From positions 28,059-92,058 of the forward strand of contig NZ_PNYA01000030.1 of assembly GCF_002879885.1 (NCBI RefSeq): a stretch of DNA of 64,000 nucleotides, in the 5' to 3' direction. Below, in pieces: positions 43,797 to 53,365 of this stretch. Position 1 is the stretch's first letter. Every line of letters starts with the position of its first letter. Below the pieces are notes generated by a model. The model saw nothing but the letters and a program-made list of their open reading frames with translations, did no database searches and was not told the origin of the DNA. Source of the stretch: Trinickia dabaoshanensis (lineage in GTDB: Bacteria > Pseudomonadota > Gammaproteobacteria > Burkholderiales > Burkholderiaceae). The position numbers and the translations under genes were made by a program.

Positions 43797-46631
43797 TTAC
43801 ATCAGATTCGGCATCGGGCCACGCGTCGGCTGCTGCTCGGCTTGCGGGGTGTTAGACGGGCTCGATTTCGGTGCCGCCTTCGGTGCCGTCCACGCCGCGT
43901 GTAGTTCGGCTGCACGCTTGTCTATCTCGGCCGCGCCCGCGTCACGGCTCAACTCGCCCCGCGATATGCGTGCCTCGATCTCCGTCCCGGCCTGTATTCG
44001 CGCGTCGAAACGATTGAGCAACTCGGTTCGCGTGCGAGCCGGCAATTTTTCGATGGTTCTGGCGAGCTGCTCGCGCATCTGCTCGACGGTCAACGGCATG
44101 CGCTCGGGCTTGGCCTGTGCCGGTTCCGGTTCTGGCCGAGCGACGCGCTGGACTTCCCAGGTATTGCGGATCGCCTCTTTGGGTTGTGTGCCAATCACCT
44201 TGCCGCTCGCGTCCCGCACGGGCTCGTCCACCGTGACCGGCGTTTCTCCAAGGTTTTTGAGCGAAACGGTATCGCCGACTTTCGCCCCGGATTCGCTCAT
44301 TGCCCGCTTGAGATCGACACCCCAGACCGTCTGCTCATCGCCGGCACTGACCCGATACCGCACGAAGTACGAATATGACGCATCTGCTTTGTGCTGATAC
44401 CGCGCGGCTCCGTGCTCGAGCAACTCGCCCGACAACGCGTCTACTGGCTTCGCCGTTGGATCGGCCGCCGAGTCCGCAGATGTGCCTGACGTTGAGGGAT
44501 TGGCCGGTGCCGCCTTTGCATCGGGCTTCGCTGCTCTCGCCCCTACAGCCTCCGGCATATTGGCCGTCAACTCCTGCTTTTGCTCCGCCGACGTCTCGGG
44601 CGACTTCCCGGCCTTGATGGTCAATGCAGCACGTTCACGCTTGGCGACCTCGAGCAATGCCTCGTCGCTTTCCTTTGGTTTGAAGCCCTTAAAACGGCTC
44701 ATGTCTGCGCCCGAGAGCGAAGCCTCGATCCACGCATTTCGGCGGAATGTCTCGTCGCCGCGCACGACGATTGAATCCCAGTTCTTCGCCTCCGCGATCG
44801 CCAGCATGTCCGCGATCGTGGCTCGATCGTTTTGCTGGGTTTTCAGGCGCGCACCGACATCCTCGAAATGGGGCTTCGTGGTCGGCGCCGTACTTGGCTT
44901 GAATTCTGTGCCGTCGAGCTTCCAGAACCGCCCTTCTTTGACCATGTAGCGTGACGCAACCTGCGTCGGCACGTCGTAGCCGTCTTTCTTCACGATCGGC
45001 TTGCGCGACGCCGGATCGACATCAATCTGGTTGTCGCCAGCAGCGCTCGCATCGGCCGGCCCCTCGGCAGGCGCATCGACCTTCGGCATCGGCTTGTTTT
45101 GCTCGCGTAACAGCGCTTCGGCAGCCGCGCGATCGCCGGCGCGCAGCGTGCCCAAGCGCTTCAAATCCTGTTCCGACACGGTATCGAGCACCGGCCGCGT
45201 CGGTTCGTTCGCGGGGTTCTTCGCGTCCGCCTCGTTTTGCGCGGGCGAATTGTGGTCTCGAATCGCCGGGCCAGGAGAGCCGTCCAGCACGGGCGCGTCG
45301 GATTGATCGTTGGCGGCTTTGCCGGGCTGGGCCACCGCTTCATTTGCCGCGCCGGCTTTGACAGTTGACGCATCGACGCCATGGCTCACACCTGGCGCAG
45401 CATTCTCCGTGAGTCCTCGCCGGCGCATCGCATCGTCGATCGCCGCAGCTTCGCCGACGTCGGCAAAAGTCACAGCATCCGCATTTGCCTGCACGGCCGG
45501 CTTCTCGTCTGGCTTTGTGTCCGGTTCGGAAGACTGTGCCGGGGAGAGATCGGCCAATATGACGTTGCGATCTTCGTCGGCCAGCGCTTGGTCGGCACCG
45601 TCACTGGGCTCCTGAGCCCTTCTTGCCTCTTCCAGTTCGAACGCATCGGCAACGTCCGCGAACGTCACGGCGCTGGCGACAGGATCCGGCTCGCGATGGC
45701 GATGCTGATGCGTTGGTGCAACCGACACCGAATCGGTCACTGGCGCATCGTCCGGCAAGTCTGCATCTGTCAGATCGACTGAGAGCGTGCGCGCCTCGAC
45801 TTCAATCGGGCTCAGATCCGCCTCGGTATGCAGCTTGTTCAGCGCCTCGATGGCCTGCGGCGGCAGGTGCTCGGCAGCAAAGCCCGAACGGGTGCGAATC
45901 TGCTCGCCGATCGCCCGATCACCGTCGGCCGCGTCGCCCGACTTTCGCCACGCGTCGCGGTGGATCGTCTCCAGTCGCTGGTCGAGCGCCAGCGTACGGC
46001 TCACCTCATCGCCGCGCAGCGTAGCGCTTGCCGCGATCGATTGAATCGCTTCTCGGTACCGGCGGCCCAGCGCCGCATCGTCCAATTTCGCTTGTGCATC
46101 CGCGGCTGGAGCCTGCTCCACGCTGTCACCGGTCGTGCTCGGCTCATACAAATGCTGCCGTTCCGCGAAAAACTGGTGCCTCGCTTGACGAACTGCCTCC
46201 TGTACTTTGTCCACCACCTCGAACGCGGAGACTGTACGCAGGAAGCGATCACGGGTTTCCAATGCCGCGGCTTCCTCAGCCGCACGTACCCTGTCGCGCA
46301 CGAACTCCCGAGACTGCTCGATAGGTTGCCCCATCAATTCACTCAACCGGACTGCCTCACGCTCAAAATCATCGTCGCTGCCTAACAGTGCCTCCCGCTC
46401 GGCGGCTCTCGGCGCATTGCGGACGCGCTGTGCATCTGCCGACGGCTTGGCTTGCTGAGGATCTTGCTTCGGCAGCCACTTCGCAAACGCGGCGACGTCG
46501 GTACCGCCGGGCACAAACAATCGTTTCGTGCGTCGATCGCTCAATGCTCCCAGCGCCTGCGCTGCGTCGCGCTCTTTGAACGGCACGTCCAGATATGTCC
46601 GTTTGCGCTTCGATTTGTTTTCGTCAGCCAT
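43797..46631 (-). CDS. Large DUF5710/LPD7 plasmid protein
   Basis: A 944-residue acidic protein. The N-terminal DUF5710 domain (about 10-56) reads RTYLDVPFKERDAAQALGAL and FVPGGTDVAAFAKWLP. A repeated motif, SAVTFADVADAFELEEARR and DAVTFADVGEAAAIDDAMR, follows in a low-complexity middle. Around 590-715 an LPD7 domain (YMVKEGRFWKLDG, FEDVGARLKTQQNDRATIAD) appears, and near 790-850 a KfrB/primase-associated segment (TVWGVDLKRAMSESGAKVGD). No polymerase motif is seen. It overlaps virD4 by 8 bp. It might be a transferred effector or a relaxosome factor (inference). Confidence 0.7.
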   Translation of the reverse strand: MADENKSKRKRTYLDVPFKERDAAQALGALSDRRTKRLFVPGGTDVAAFAKWLPKQDPQQAKPSADAQRVRNAPRAAEREALLGSDDDFEREAVRLSELMGQPIEQSREFVRDRVRAAEEAAALETRDRFLRTVSAFEVVDKVQEAVRQARHQFFAERQHLYEPSTTGDSVEQAPAADAQAKLDDAALGRRYREAIQSIAASATLRGDEVSRTLALDQRLETIHRDAWRKSGDAADGDRAIGEQIRTRSGFAAEHLPPQAIEALNKLHTEADLSPIEVEARTLSVDLTDADLPDDAPVTDSVSVAPTHQHRHREPDPVASAVTFADVADAFELEEARRAQEPSDGADQALADEDRNVILADLSPAQSSEPDTKPDEKPAVQANADAVTFADVGEAAAIDDAMRRRGLTENAAPGVSHGVDASTVKAGAANEAVAQPGKAANDQSDAPVLDGSPGPAIRDHNSPAQNEADAKNPANEPTRPVLDTVSEQDLKRLGTLRAGDRAAAEALLREQNKPMPKVDAPAEGPADASAAGDNQIDVDPASRKPIVKKDGYDVPTQVASRYMVKEGRFWKLDGTEFKPSTAPTTKPHFEDVGARLKTQQNDRATIADMLAIAEAKNWDSIVVRGDETFRRNAWIEASLSGADMSRFKGFKPKESDEALLEVAKRERAALTIKAGKSPETSAEQKQELTANMPEAVGARAAKPDAKAAPANPSTSGTSADSAADPTAKPVDALSGELLEHGAARYQHKADASYSYFVRYRVSAGDEQTVWGVDLKRAMSESGAKVGDTVSLKNLGETPVTVDEPVRDASGKVIGTQPKEAIRNTWEVQRVARPEPEPAQAKPERMPLTVEQMREQLARTIEKLPARTRTELLNRFDARIQAGTEIEARISRGELSRDAGAAEIDKRAAELHAAWTAPKAAPKSSPSNTPQAEQQPTRGPMPNLM

Positions 46632-48927
46632 GCAGCGCCTCCATTAGTCCGTCGTCCGCCGGCGCGTCGCCCGGCTCGACCAGGGAATCGGCAACGGCTT
46701 CCGCCCCTGCCGCGTTGAAATCGAATCGAATGCCGGCGAGCATCTCCCTCACGTCCTCGCGCATCGACACGCCAAGCTCGGCCAGATCAGCCTCCAACCC
46801 GGAAAGCGCCATCTCGGTCGCCAGCGGTCCCGGCGTGCGCTGGTCGAGCGCGAGCAGCTCGGCCGCGGTCAAGCGCTTTGCGCCCGCCTGACGCGCAAGC
46901 CGAATCTCGCCAGCGGCCTTCGCCGACAACGCCGCGTGGTATGTCTCGGGGTTGTGCGTTGGGATAGCCGTCGCGCGCAGCTCTCCGGCCCGCCAGGCGG
47001 CTTTGATTTCCTCTTCAGTGGGCAAACGCTTGTCGATTGCAGCCAGCATTGGACTGACGGAGCGCATCCGGTCGATGAACAAATCGTCCTCGAAATAAAT
47101 CGCCTTCTCGCACAGGATCGGACGCTGGAAGCCTAGGACGATCTCTTGGCGACGGTCCATGCGCTTGAGCTCTTGGTCGAACATCAGGGCGCGCCCTTGG
47201 TCCGATGTGTTGGTGCCGGTCGACTTGTTGCGTCCGTGGTTACGGCTACGCGAAGTCGCCTTCTCGGTGAATGTGCCCAGCGTCTCGGACAGCTCTTTCG
47301 CGTCTTGCTGATTGCGCGGCGGATAGGCGACCAGCACCGCATGGTTCGTGACCAACGTTCGCGCACCTGCCGGACCGTAGAGTTCGTTCGGCTCCATCTG
47401 CGCCTTCGACTGCACGATTGTCAGTAGGCGCAGCCAATAGCCAGCAATGAAGGCGTTGCCCTTATCGAGCACTTCAATGCGGCCGAGCGCCGTGAACTCG
47501 TCCCCCACACCAAGGCACTGATACCGGATGGTCGGATCCTCGCCTGGCAGCGCGTCGAGGTTGTCCTCGATCCATTGCGTGTAGAACAGGTTGCCCAGCA
47601 GACTCGCGACTGCAAGTTCGCGCACTGGCAGCACCACATAGATCGACATCAGCTCTCGACGCACGCGGTCAAGCTCGAAGTCACACGCGCTCGTCGCCTG
47701 GTCGACGATCGGATTGCTGAACAAGCGCAGGCCGGCATTGAACGTCGCCACGATGTTCAGCATCGTTTCGTCGGGTGACGCGAGCACGCGCGAGAGCGCC
47801 CCCAAACAGTCGCCCGAGAGCGGCACGCCCTGGTGCGGCTCGTGCTGCATCAGTTCGGTTAGGTGTTCGCGCACCTTCTTGTCGGGCGTCGTCGCGAGCC
47901 GAAGCACCTGTCCAAAGGTGCAGTCACCCGTCATTTCCATCAGGTACAAGGCTAGGCCCATGAACAGGTCGCTCGCCTGTTCATAGAAGAACTTGTTGCG
48001 GTTGTCGGCGGTGTGGTAAAGCCGGGCCGCTATCGCCTGCAGGCGGCCAACGCGCACGAACGCCGGGCTCTTCGCGATCTTGTGGAGGGGATTCCAGCGA
48101 TGCGTGAAACCCTTCTGGTCAAAAGGTGCCCAGCGAAATACCTGCTGTCCGAACGACTGCCGGAAACGCGAAGTCAGATCGAAGTTTTCGCCCTTCACGT
48201 CGAGCACAACCACCGAATCCGAGAAGGTGAGCAGATTCGGGATAACGATGGCCACGCCCTTGAACGAGCGTGTCTCTGCGGCAACCATCACGAACTCAGT
48301 TCCGCGGAACGTCAGGTACTGATTCTTGTACTTGCCAACGATGATCGTCGGATCGCGGTAGCCGTCTTTGCGGCGCAATCGCCCGCTTGCCTCATCAAGC
48401 AGCCCATAGTGGCGAATCTCGTAGCTATGGGCGAACCGCGCATCCCCGTGCAGGTCGCGCTTCGGCTTGACCACCAGCGCCGCGACGACAGCCGCGATCG
48501 GCAGGATCGGCACGAGGATCGAAACGGCCGTGCCTACCTGCAGGGAACGCTTCACGGCTTTCACTTCACCGAAAGCCCGCCAATAGTCATGGAGCGTCCA
48601 GAACCCGATCGCCGAGCTCGGCAGCTTCTCAAGTTTCGCGAAGACAGCCGCTCCTGAGTATTGACCGGCCAAGGCGAACCCGGCGAGCACCACGAGCGCC
48701 AATAGACCGAGTGCGACGACGCGATCGAAGACCGTCGCGGTCTTGAGTAGCACAGCGCTAGCGCATGTGCCCCATAGCGCGCACAGGAGAGCGATCAGGC
48801 CAAATACGGCGATGATCTCAACTGGATCGGCAATCGCGTCCAAGTGAAAGAGACGCAGGGCGTAGTACGCCGCTGGACCCGGCAGGAGGCTAAGCGAGCC
48901 CGCAACAAGCAACCGCTTTCTCATCAT
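46624..48927 (-). CDS. virD4: Type IV coupling protein VirD4/TraG
   Basis: A 767-residue inner-membrane ATPase linking relaxosome to T4SS. N-terminal membrane helices lie at about 8-25, 37-60, 70-90 and 145-165. The TraG fold is clear: GVAIVIPNLLTFSDSVVVLD, RWAPFDQKGFTHRWNPL, the Walker-B part GDEFTALGRIEVLDKGNAFI, and YPPRNQQDAKELSETLGTFT. The Walker A is odd: AETRSFKG (217-224) replaces the usual A/GPTRSGKG, so Phe222 precedes Lys223. The C-terminal 150 residues vary. It overlaps its neighbours on both sides. Confidence 0.92.
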   Translation of the reverse strand: MMRKRLLVAGSLSLLPGPAAYYALRLFHLDAIADPVEIIAVFGLIALLCALWGTCASAVLLKTATVFDRVVALGLLALVVLAGFALAGQYSGAAVFAKLEKLPSSAIGFWTLHDYWRAFGEVKAVKRSLQVGTAVSILVPILPIAAVVAALVVKPKRDLHGDARFAHSYEIRHYGLLDEASGRLRRKDGYRDPTIIVGKYKNQYLTFRGTEFVMVAAETRSFKGVAIVIPNLLTFSDSVVVLDVKGENFDLTSRFRQSFGQQVFRWAPFDQKGFTHRWNPLHKIAKSPAFVRVGRLQAIAARLYHTADNRNKFFYEQASDLFMGLALYLMEMTGDCTFGQVLRLATTPDKKVREHLTELMQHEPHQGVPLSGDCLGALSRVLASPDETMLNIVATFNAGLRLFSNPIVDQATSACDFELDRVRRELMSIYVVLPVRELAVASLLGNLFYTQWIEDNLDALPGEDPTIRYQCLGVGDEFTALGRIEVLDKGNAFIAGYWLRLLTIVQSKAQMEPNELYGPAGARTLVTNHAVLVAYPPRNQQDAKELSETLGTFTEKATSRSRNHGRNKSTGTNTSDQGRALMFDQELKRMDRRQEIVLGFQRPILCEKAIYFEDDLFIDRMRSVSPMLAAIDKRLPTEEEIKAAWRAGELRATAIPTHNPETYHAALSAKAAGEIRLARQAGAKRLTAAELLALDQRTPGPLATEMALSGLEADLAELGVSMREDVREMLAGIRFDFNAAGAEAVADSLVEPGDAPADDGLMEALHG

Positions 48928-49409
48928 GCCGCTCCTTGCTTGCCCTGGGCCGCTGACAAAATCGCCGCAAAGGTGTCGGGCCGGTCACCGGATCGAAAGA
49001 TCTCCTCCGCCCACGACTTCAAAGTCTGGAAATCCCGCTCGAGCCGACTGCGTCGGAATCGCCGGCTCCGACACTCAAGCACGAATATGAATTCGCCGAC
49101 GTCGTCGAACCGTGCGGTAATGTCCCAGTCGTAGTGCAGGTAGTGAATGGCCGCGCACCAATCTTTATGGATCGCTGCGGACAGCCTCGATGCGTACCGG
49201 CAATCAGCCTTGAACATGACGAACGGCGCCTGCAAGGCGGCAAGAAGGGGCCAGCGATGGCCGGCGCAGCTCGAGCGCGTTTCGACGATGCCACCCACGT
49301 TCATCGCGTCGACCAAGTCTCTGATCGGCACGTCGATGACCGCGAGCCGGCTCGTTTCGCTGTACGCCCTTACACGGCCTTTTGCGGTGCCACCTTGAAC
49401 GTCACGCAT
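48924..49409 (-). CDS. Hypothetical protein between virD4 and GntR
   Basis: A 161-residue protein from ATG 49409 (MRDVQGGTAKGRVRAYSETS). Segments include IRDLVDAMNVGGIVETRSSC, AGHRWPLLAALQAPFVMFKA and DVGEFIFVLECRSRRFRRSR, ending in a helix (TFAAILSAAQGKQGAA). It is cytosolic with no membrane segments. The pattern of a Cys-His pair (SSCAGHRWP) beside alternating strands hints at a small alpha/beta fold. It overlaps both neighbours, so it is coupled into the operon. Function not recognised. Confidence 0.6.
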   Translation of the reverse strand: MRDVQGGTAKGRVRAYSETSRLAVIDVPIRDLVDAMNVGGIVETRSSCAGHRWPLLAALQAPFVMFKADCRYASRLSAAIHKDWCAAIHYLHYDWDITARFDDVGEFIFVLECRSRRFRRSRLERDFQTLKSWAEEIFRSGDRPDTFAAILSAAQGKQGAA

Positions 49410-50145
49410 CGACCTGCCCTCCCGCATTTGGCAAATCCCACTTGTTCAATCGCTCGATGCCTTCGCGAGCGACAACAGCATCCGCATCACGAATCGCTGC
49501 CTCGAGCTGCACCAAAGCCCGACGCTCCGCCTCCGAAATGGCCGGCGCGGGTGCAGTCGGATCCAACCCGGAATCGAGCGGCGGCACGAGGCAGGTTAGT
49601 TGCTGCAGAAACTGATTGGGACTTGCGGCCAACAGCGCCACGTGCAGTTGCCGACGCGCGATAGCGTAATCGGCCAGCGAGGTTGCAGATAGACGCATCG
49701 CACTGGCAAACGTGATCCGCGCACGTTGCTCAGGGCTCGCATGTTGCGCGGCGTCGGCCGCCGCAAGAGGCTCAAGCACCCGACGAATTTCCGTGATGTT
49801 TGCCAGAAAGTCAGGATCCGTCGCGCGCGCCAGGCGCCAACCGACGACGTGACGATCGACGAGCTGCCACTGCCGCTCGTCAACGACACGGGAGCCCACC
49901 TTTGTGCGAACGTCGACGACCCCGCGGGCGACGAGTCGGCTCACCGCTTCGCGCAACAGGGCGCGGCTCACTCCCAATACCTGCGCCAAGATCTCCTGTG
50001 TGGGCAGCGCACCGGTCGCGTCACACAAGGCGGGTATCCGTTCCGCCAAGCGATCTGCGGCCGCACGCGCCCGCAGGCCAAAGACACGCCATTGTGCGCA
50101 CAGGGCGCCCTCCAAAGCCACGGAATCGTTCGGCCGATCACTCAT
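49402..50145 (-). CDS. GntR-family (FCD) regulator in the virB operon
   Basis: A 247-residue regulator from ATG 50145, which overlaps the virB11 stop (ATGA). The winged helix (about 25-90) reads ATGALPTQEILAQVLGVSRA, LLREAVSRLVARGVVDVRT and VGSRVVDERQW; a FadR/FCD helical domain follows. FCD regulators bind carboxylates or metal ions. Here it probably represses or tunes transfer genes. The longer frame to 50406 is rejected because it runs through virB11. Confidence 0.78.
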   Translation of the reverse strand: MSDRPNDSVALEGALCAQWRVFGLRARAAADRLAERIPALCDATGALPTQEILAQVLGVSRALLREAVSRLVARGVVDVRTKVGSRVVDERQWQLVDRHVVGWRLARATDPDFLANITEIRRVLEPLAAADAAQHASPEQRARITFASAMRLSATSLADYAIARRQLHVALLAASPNQFLQQLTCLVPPLDSGLDPTAPAPAISEAERRALVQLEAAIRDADAVVAREGIERLNKWDLPNAGGQVDA

Positions 50146-51278
50146 ACCAGCCCCCGCAGCAGCTTCCACTTCGTCACCGGGTCGTAGTACACCTGCGTCA
50201 GACGGCGCGTGCCGCGTTCCATGAACAGCACGATATCGACCGTGGTCTTGACCAGTTGCATCAGGAAGTCCCAGTCCAGCGTCTGGCCGACCGGGCTTTG
50301 CTTGACCAGCGTGGCCACTTGCGTGAGCGCCGAAATCGCATCGTTGGCGTGAATCGTCGTGATACCACCAGGCTGCCCGGTGTTCAGCAAGCGCAGGTAG
50401 TCCCACGTCTCGTCGCCGCGCAACTCGGCCAAATAGACGCGATCGAATTTCATTCGCAAGGTGGCCTTGACCGCGCGCCGCGCTGGAATCCGGTCGCTGT
50501 AGAACAGATGCACGTGATTGGGCTGCATCGGCAGAGGTACTTCGTGCGTATCCTCGATCGTCGCAATGCGCTCATGACACGGAACCAGATCGGCCAATCC
50601 CTTCATCAGCGTAGTCTTGCCCGAGCCCGTGCCGCCTACCAGCACGATGTTCAGGCGATTTTTCGTCGCGAGCGTCAGAAAGCGCTCGATATCACGATCG
50701 CGCAGCGCCTCCAGCATCTCGAGTTCGAACCGGGCGAGCGTCACAACCGCCGGTGCGGCCAGCATCGGTTCGACGTGCTCGAAGCCGGCCATCTCAAGGC
50801 CGGGCGTCTGCAAGGGCGCCGACGACGGTCTATCGTCGGCCGCTGACCGATCTGTCACTACGCGAAAGTCCGAAAGATGCCCGCTCTGCGCAAGCTGACG
50901 CACCGTAAAGCGGCGCGCACTCGGTATGCGGATAGTCATCGACACCGTACCGGGCTCGCACATCGGAGGGATCACGATCTGGCCGCGCTCACCGTCGGGC
51001 AGGACGACAGGCTTCTCCGGGTCGTCGACGCCCAGCGCGGGCACCGCCTTGTTGTAGATCGTCAGCGCGTGAGCATACTTCGTGAGCAGATCGAGAGATG
51101 CCTCCGGCAGCTCATGCCGCTTCCAGCCCGCGCTGCTTTCGGTCCAAGCTTCAAACGGCCGGTTGACTGCAACCTCCGTCACCCCTGGCAGTTTCGTCAG
51201 GTCCGTGATGCCGACCCGCGATAGCAGGCTGCGCGCGGTCACACTGGCGTCGTATTGCTCAAGGATGGGCGAGCTCAT
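50142..51278 (-). CDS. virB11: T4SS ATPase VirB11
   Basis: A 378-residue hexameric traffic ATPase of the T4SS. Walker A is LVGGTGSGKTTLMK (about 213-226), the Asp box is ATIEDTHEVPL, Walker B is YLAELRGDETWDYL, and the His box is GGITTIHANDAISALTQ. All are intact. Start 51278 follows GGAG and lies inside the end of virB10 (20-bp overlap). It powers pilus assembly and DNA transfer with VirB4 and VirD4. Confidence 0.94.
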   Translation of the reverse strand: MSSPILEQYDASVTARSLLSRVGITDLTKLPGVTEVAVNRPFEAWTESSAGWKRHELPEASLDLLTKYAHALTIYNKAVPALGVDDPEKPVVLPDGERGQIVIPPMCEPGTVSMTIRIPSARRFTVRQLAQSGHLSDFRVVTDRSAADDRPSSAPLQTPGLEMAGFEHVEPMLAAPAVVTLARFELEMLEALRDRDIERFLTLATKNRLNIVLVGGTGSGKTTLMKGLADLVPCHERIATIEDTHEVPLPMQPNHVHLFYSDRIPARRAVKATLRMKFDRVYLAELRGDETWDYLRLLNTGQPGGITTIHANDAISALTQVATLVKQSPVGQTLDWDFLMQLVKTTVDIVLFMERGTRRLTQVYYDPVTKWKLLRGLV

Positions 51279-52542
51279 ACACATCTCCAAAGTCAACGTC
51301 GCGCGCCACATAAATCGTGAGTGCGGAACCCTGATTCGAATAGGCGGTCGGCGGAATGTTGATCGTGTTTTTCAGCGTCTCGGACGCCAGGTTCTCGCCG
51401 GCGGTCGTCGTGCTGTTGAACTGAATCCGGTTGTTGCCGCTGCCGCCGCCCGACGAAAGACTCGAGATCGATTGGCCCGCATCGTTGATAAGGCTGAGCA
51501 TGACGGCACCGCCGAAGCGGTCCCAGAAGTGCGTGTCGACATACGCCTCGAGACCGCTTGCGCCCAAAGCGTCCGCACCTGGCGAATCCAGATCGGCTGG
51601 CACGCCGTTCGGCGTGACCAGGCGTGTCCAGACGACGAAGATCCGCGCCTGCCCCTGGAGCAGCGCCTTGCGCTGTTCGCCCGTCACCTGCGTGCCGCGC
51701 TCGACGAGCAGCACTTTTCCGTTAGCGGAATAGACATCTTTCGTGACCGTACATCCGATCATTCCCGGATACGTCGTGACAATCATGGGCTCCTGCGCGC
51801 ACGGGATCGTGGTGCCGCGGATCAAGAGCATGTCCAGATTCAGCGGCTTACCCGCCTTCACACTGGCGAGCCTTGACGGTGCCAAGCTGCCGTCCAGGCC
51901 GTCGGAGGCCCTCGCAGACTCGGCCAGCCTGGCCGCACCCGCGTCACCGCGGCTTCCCCGCTGCCCTTCGGCTCCGTTGCCCTTCAGGTCGACTAGCACG
52001 TCACCTTCAAGCTTTCGCTCTGCCGCCGTGACCGGCGCTTTGCCGCTTGATACAGCACCCCGGCCCGCCGGCCCGGGTTGGCTTGCTTGGGCCGTCGGCT
52101 GTGATTCCGCGCCGGCGGGCGTGGCGAGCCTATTCGCTTCGGCCGCCGCCGCTGCAGATGCCGCCTCCAATTGCGCCGCCTTGGCGCGATCGCGCGCGAG
52201 CTTCTCTTTATCGCGATCGAAGTTGTGCCCCATCGTCGACGAGGGCTTCGGAGCGTTGCGCTCCGCTTCGCGCGCCTCCTTGCGATCGTCCGTCCAACGC
52301 TTGACGAAGATGCCAACGCCCAGTGCAGCGAAGACCAGCCCGACCACGAGTCCGGCCACGATGATCAGCCGCATCGCGTTATTCTTGCCGCGCGGCCGAC
52401 CGAAGCCGGGAATACCCCGCTCGCCGACACCCTGGGGGGATGATGGTGCTGACGCAGACGCGCCAGCACCTACGCTGTTCGTGGCGAGCGACGCCTGGTC
52501 GGTCATGGCGCGAGCGTCGCCCCGCATGCTGTCATTGCTCAT
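51259..52542 (-). CDS. virB10: T4SS core protein VirB10
   Basis: A 427-residue inner-to-outer-membrane scaffold. The cytosolic N-terminus is followed by one membrane helix (LIIVAGLVVGLVFAALGVGI, about 55-75), a charged helical and disordered linker (about 80-200), and the TrbI/VirB10 beta domain: LDMLLIRGTTIPCAQEPMIV, GMIGCTVTKDVYSANGKVLL, VERGTQVTGEQRKALL. The antenna region is SLINDAGQSISSLSSGGG. Start 52542 overlaps virB9 by 11 bp. Confidence 0.94.
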   Translation of the reverse strand: MSNDSMRGDARAMTDQASLATNSVGAGASASAPSSPQGVGERGIPGFGRPRGKNNAMRLIIVAGLVVGLVFAALGVGIFVKRWTDDRKEAREAERNAPKPSSTMGHNFDRDKEKLARDRAKAAQLEAASAAAAAEANRLATPAGAESQPTAQASQPGPAGRGAVSSGKAPVTAAERKLEGDVLVDLKGNGAEGQRGSRGDAGAARLAESARASDGLDGSLAPSRLASVKAGKPLNLDMLLIRGTTIPCAQEPMIVTTYPGMIGCTVTKDVYSANGKVLLVERGTQVTGEQRKALLQGQARIFVVWTRLVTPNGVPADLDSPGADALGASGLEAYVDTHFWDRFGGAVMLSLINDAGQSISSLSSGGGSGNNRIQFNSTTTAGENLASETLKNTINIPPTAYSNQGSALTIYVARDVDFGDVYELAHP

Positions 52543-53365
52543 CGCTCTCTCCATTTTTGAGCAAGCGCACTTCTCCCGGCACTGTGGTTCCGAGCGGATT
52601 GAGTTCGCCGTCGGGCGTGTATCGGTTATTGCGGATACCGAGCACAGACTGCCCCAGGCGCAACACGAAATGAGCGGCCGTGTCATGCACCACCCACGTG
52701 TCCCCGTCCATGTGGCCATTGACCATGGCTTCGCGGCCATCCGGCAGCTTCCGGTAGATCGCGGGAATGTCGCGGCTGGTGCCGAACTCGAAATACGTGA
52801 AGCGCCCGTCATCCCACAGCGCCGTCGGCGCGAGGATCGTGTCGCCCTGCATTTCGTAGTTTTCGTTTCGGTGTGCGGACTGCGATGCGCTTGCGCGCAG
52901 CATCGCCTGCGCTCGCACTTCCTTCCCTCGCGTCTTTGCGGCGAGCAGCGCCAGCGTGTCCGGGTAGACGAACGTCAGCGACCAGGTCGGCGTTTCACCC
53001 GGCCTCGCGCGTTCTAGATCCAGGATGTACCGGCGCTTCGCCGTGACGATCACGAAATTGGTCTGAGCCTGTTTCGCCTTGGGCTTGAAAATCGCCCAAT
53101 TGGCTTTTGAGCCCACTGTCCACGCCTCGTGATCGCCCACGCCCAATCCGGACGCTGGGCCGTCGATCACTTCCCCGGCTTCCAGTTGAACGACCGTTGC
53201 GTTGCCCGGACGGTACAGCACCTTGTACGTTTCGTTCTGATCGAACACAGCACAGCGTATGTGCTCGTCGCTTCCGCATACCCCTGGCGTTACCTGCCCC
53301 AATGCCCCCGTACTGCCCATCACGCCCACGATAGCTGCCGCGAGGCCGAATAGTCTTGCGTTCAT
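52532..53365 (-). CDS. virB9: T4SS core protein VirB9
   Basis: A 277-residue periplasmic/outer-membrane ring subunit (CagX family). The signal peptide ends near TGALG. Characteristic segments include GNATVVQLEAGEVIDGPASG, NFVIVTAKRRYILDLE, TALWDDGRFTYFEFGTSRDI, PAIYRKLPDGREAMVNGHMD and RLGQSVLGIRNNRYTPDG. The start overlaps the virB8 stop by 4 bp. It forms the outer core with VirB7 and VirB10. Confidence 0.94.
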   Translation of the reverse strand: MNARLFGLAAAIVGVMGSTGALGQVTPGVCGSDEHIRCAVFDQNETYKVLYRPGNATVVQLEAGEVIDGPASGLGVGDHEAWTVGSKANWAIFKPKAKQAQTNFVIVTAKRRYILDLERARPGETPTWSLTFVYPDTLALLAAKTRGKEVRAQAMLRASASQSAHRNENYEMQGDTILAPTALWDDGRFTYFEFGTSRDIPAIYRKLPDGREAMVNGHMDGDTWVVHDTAAHFVLRLGQSVLGIRNNRYTPDGELNPLGTTVPGEVRLLKNGESDEQ

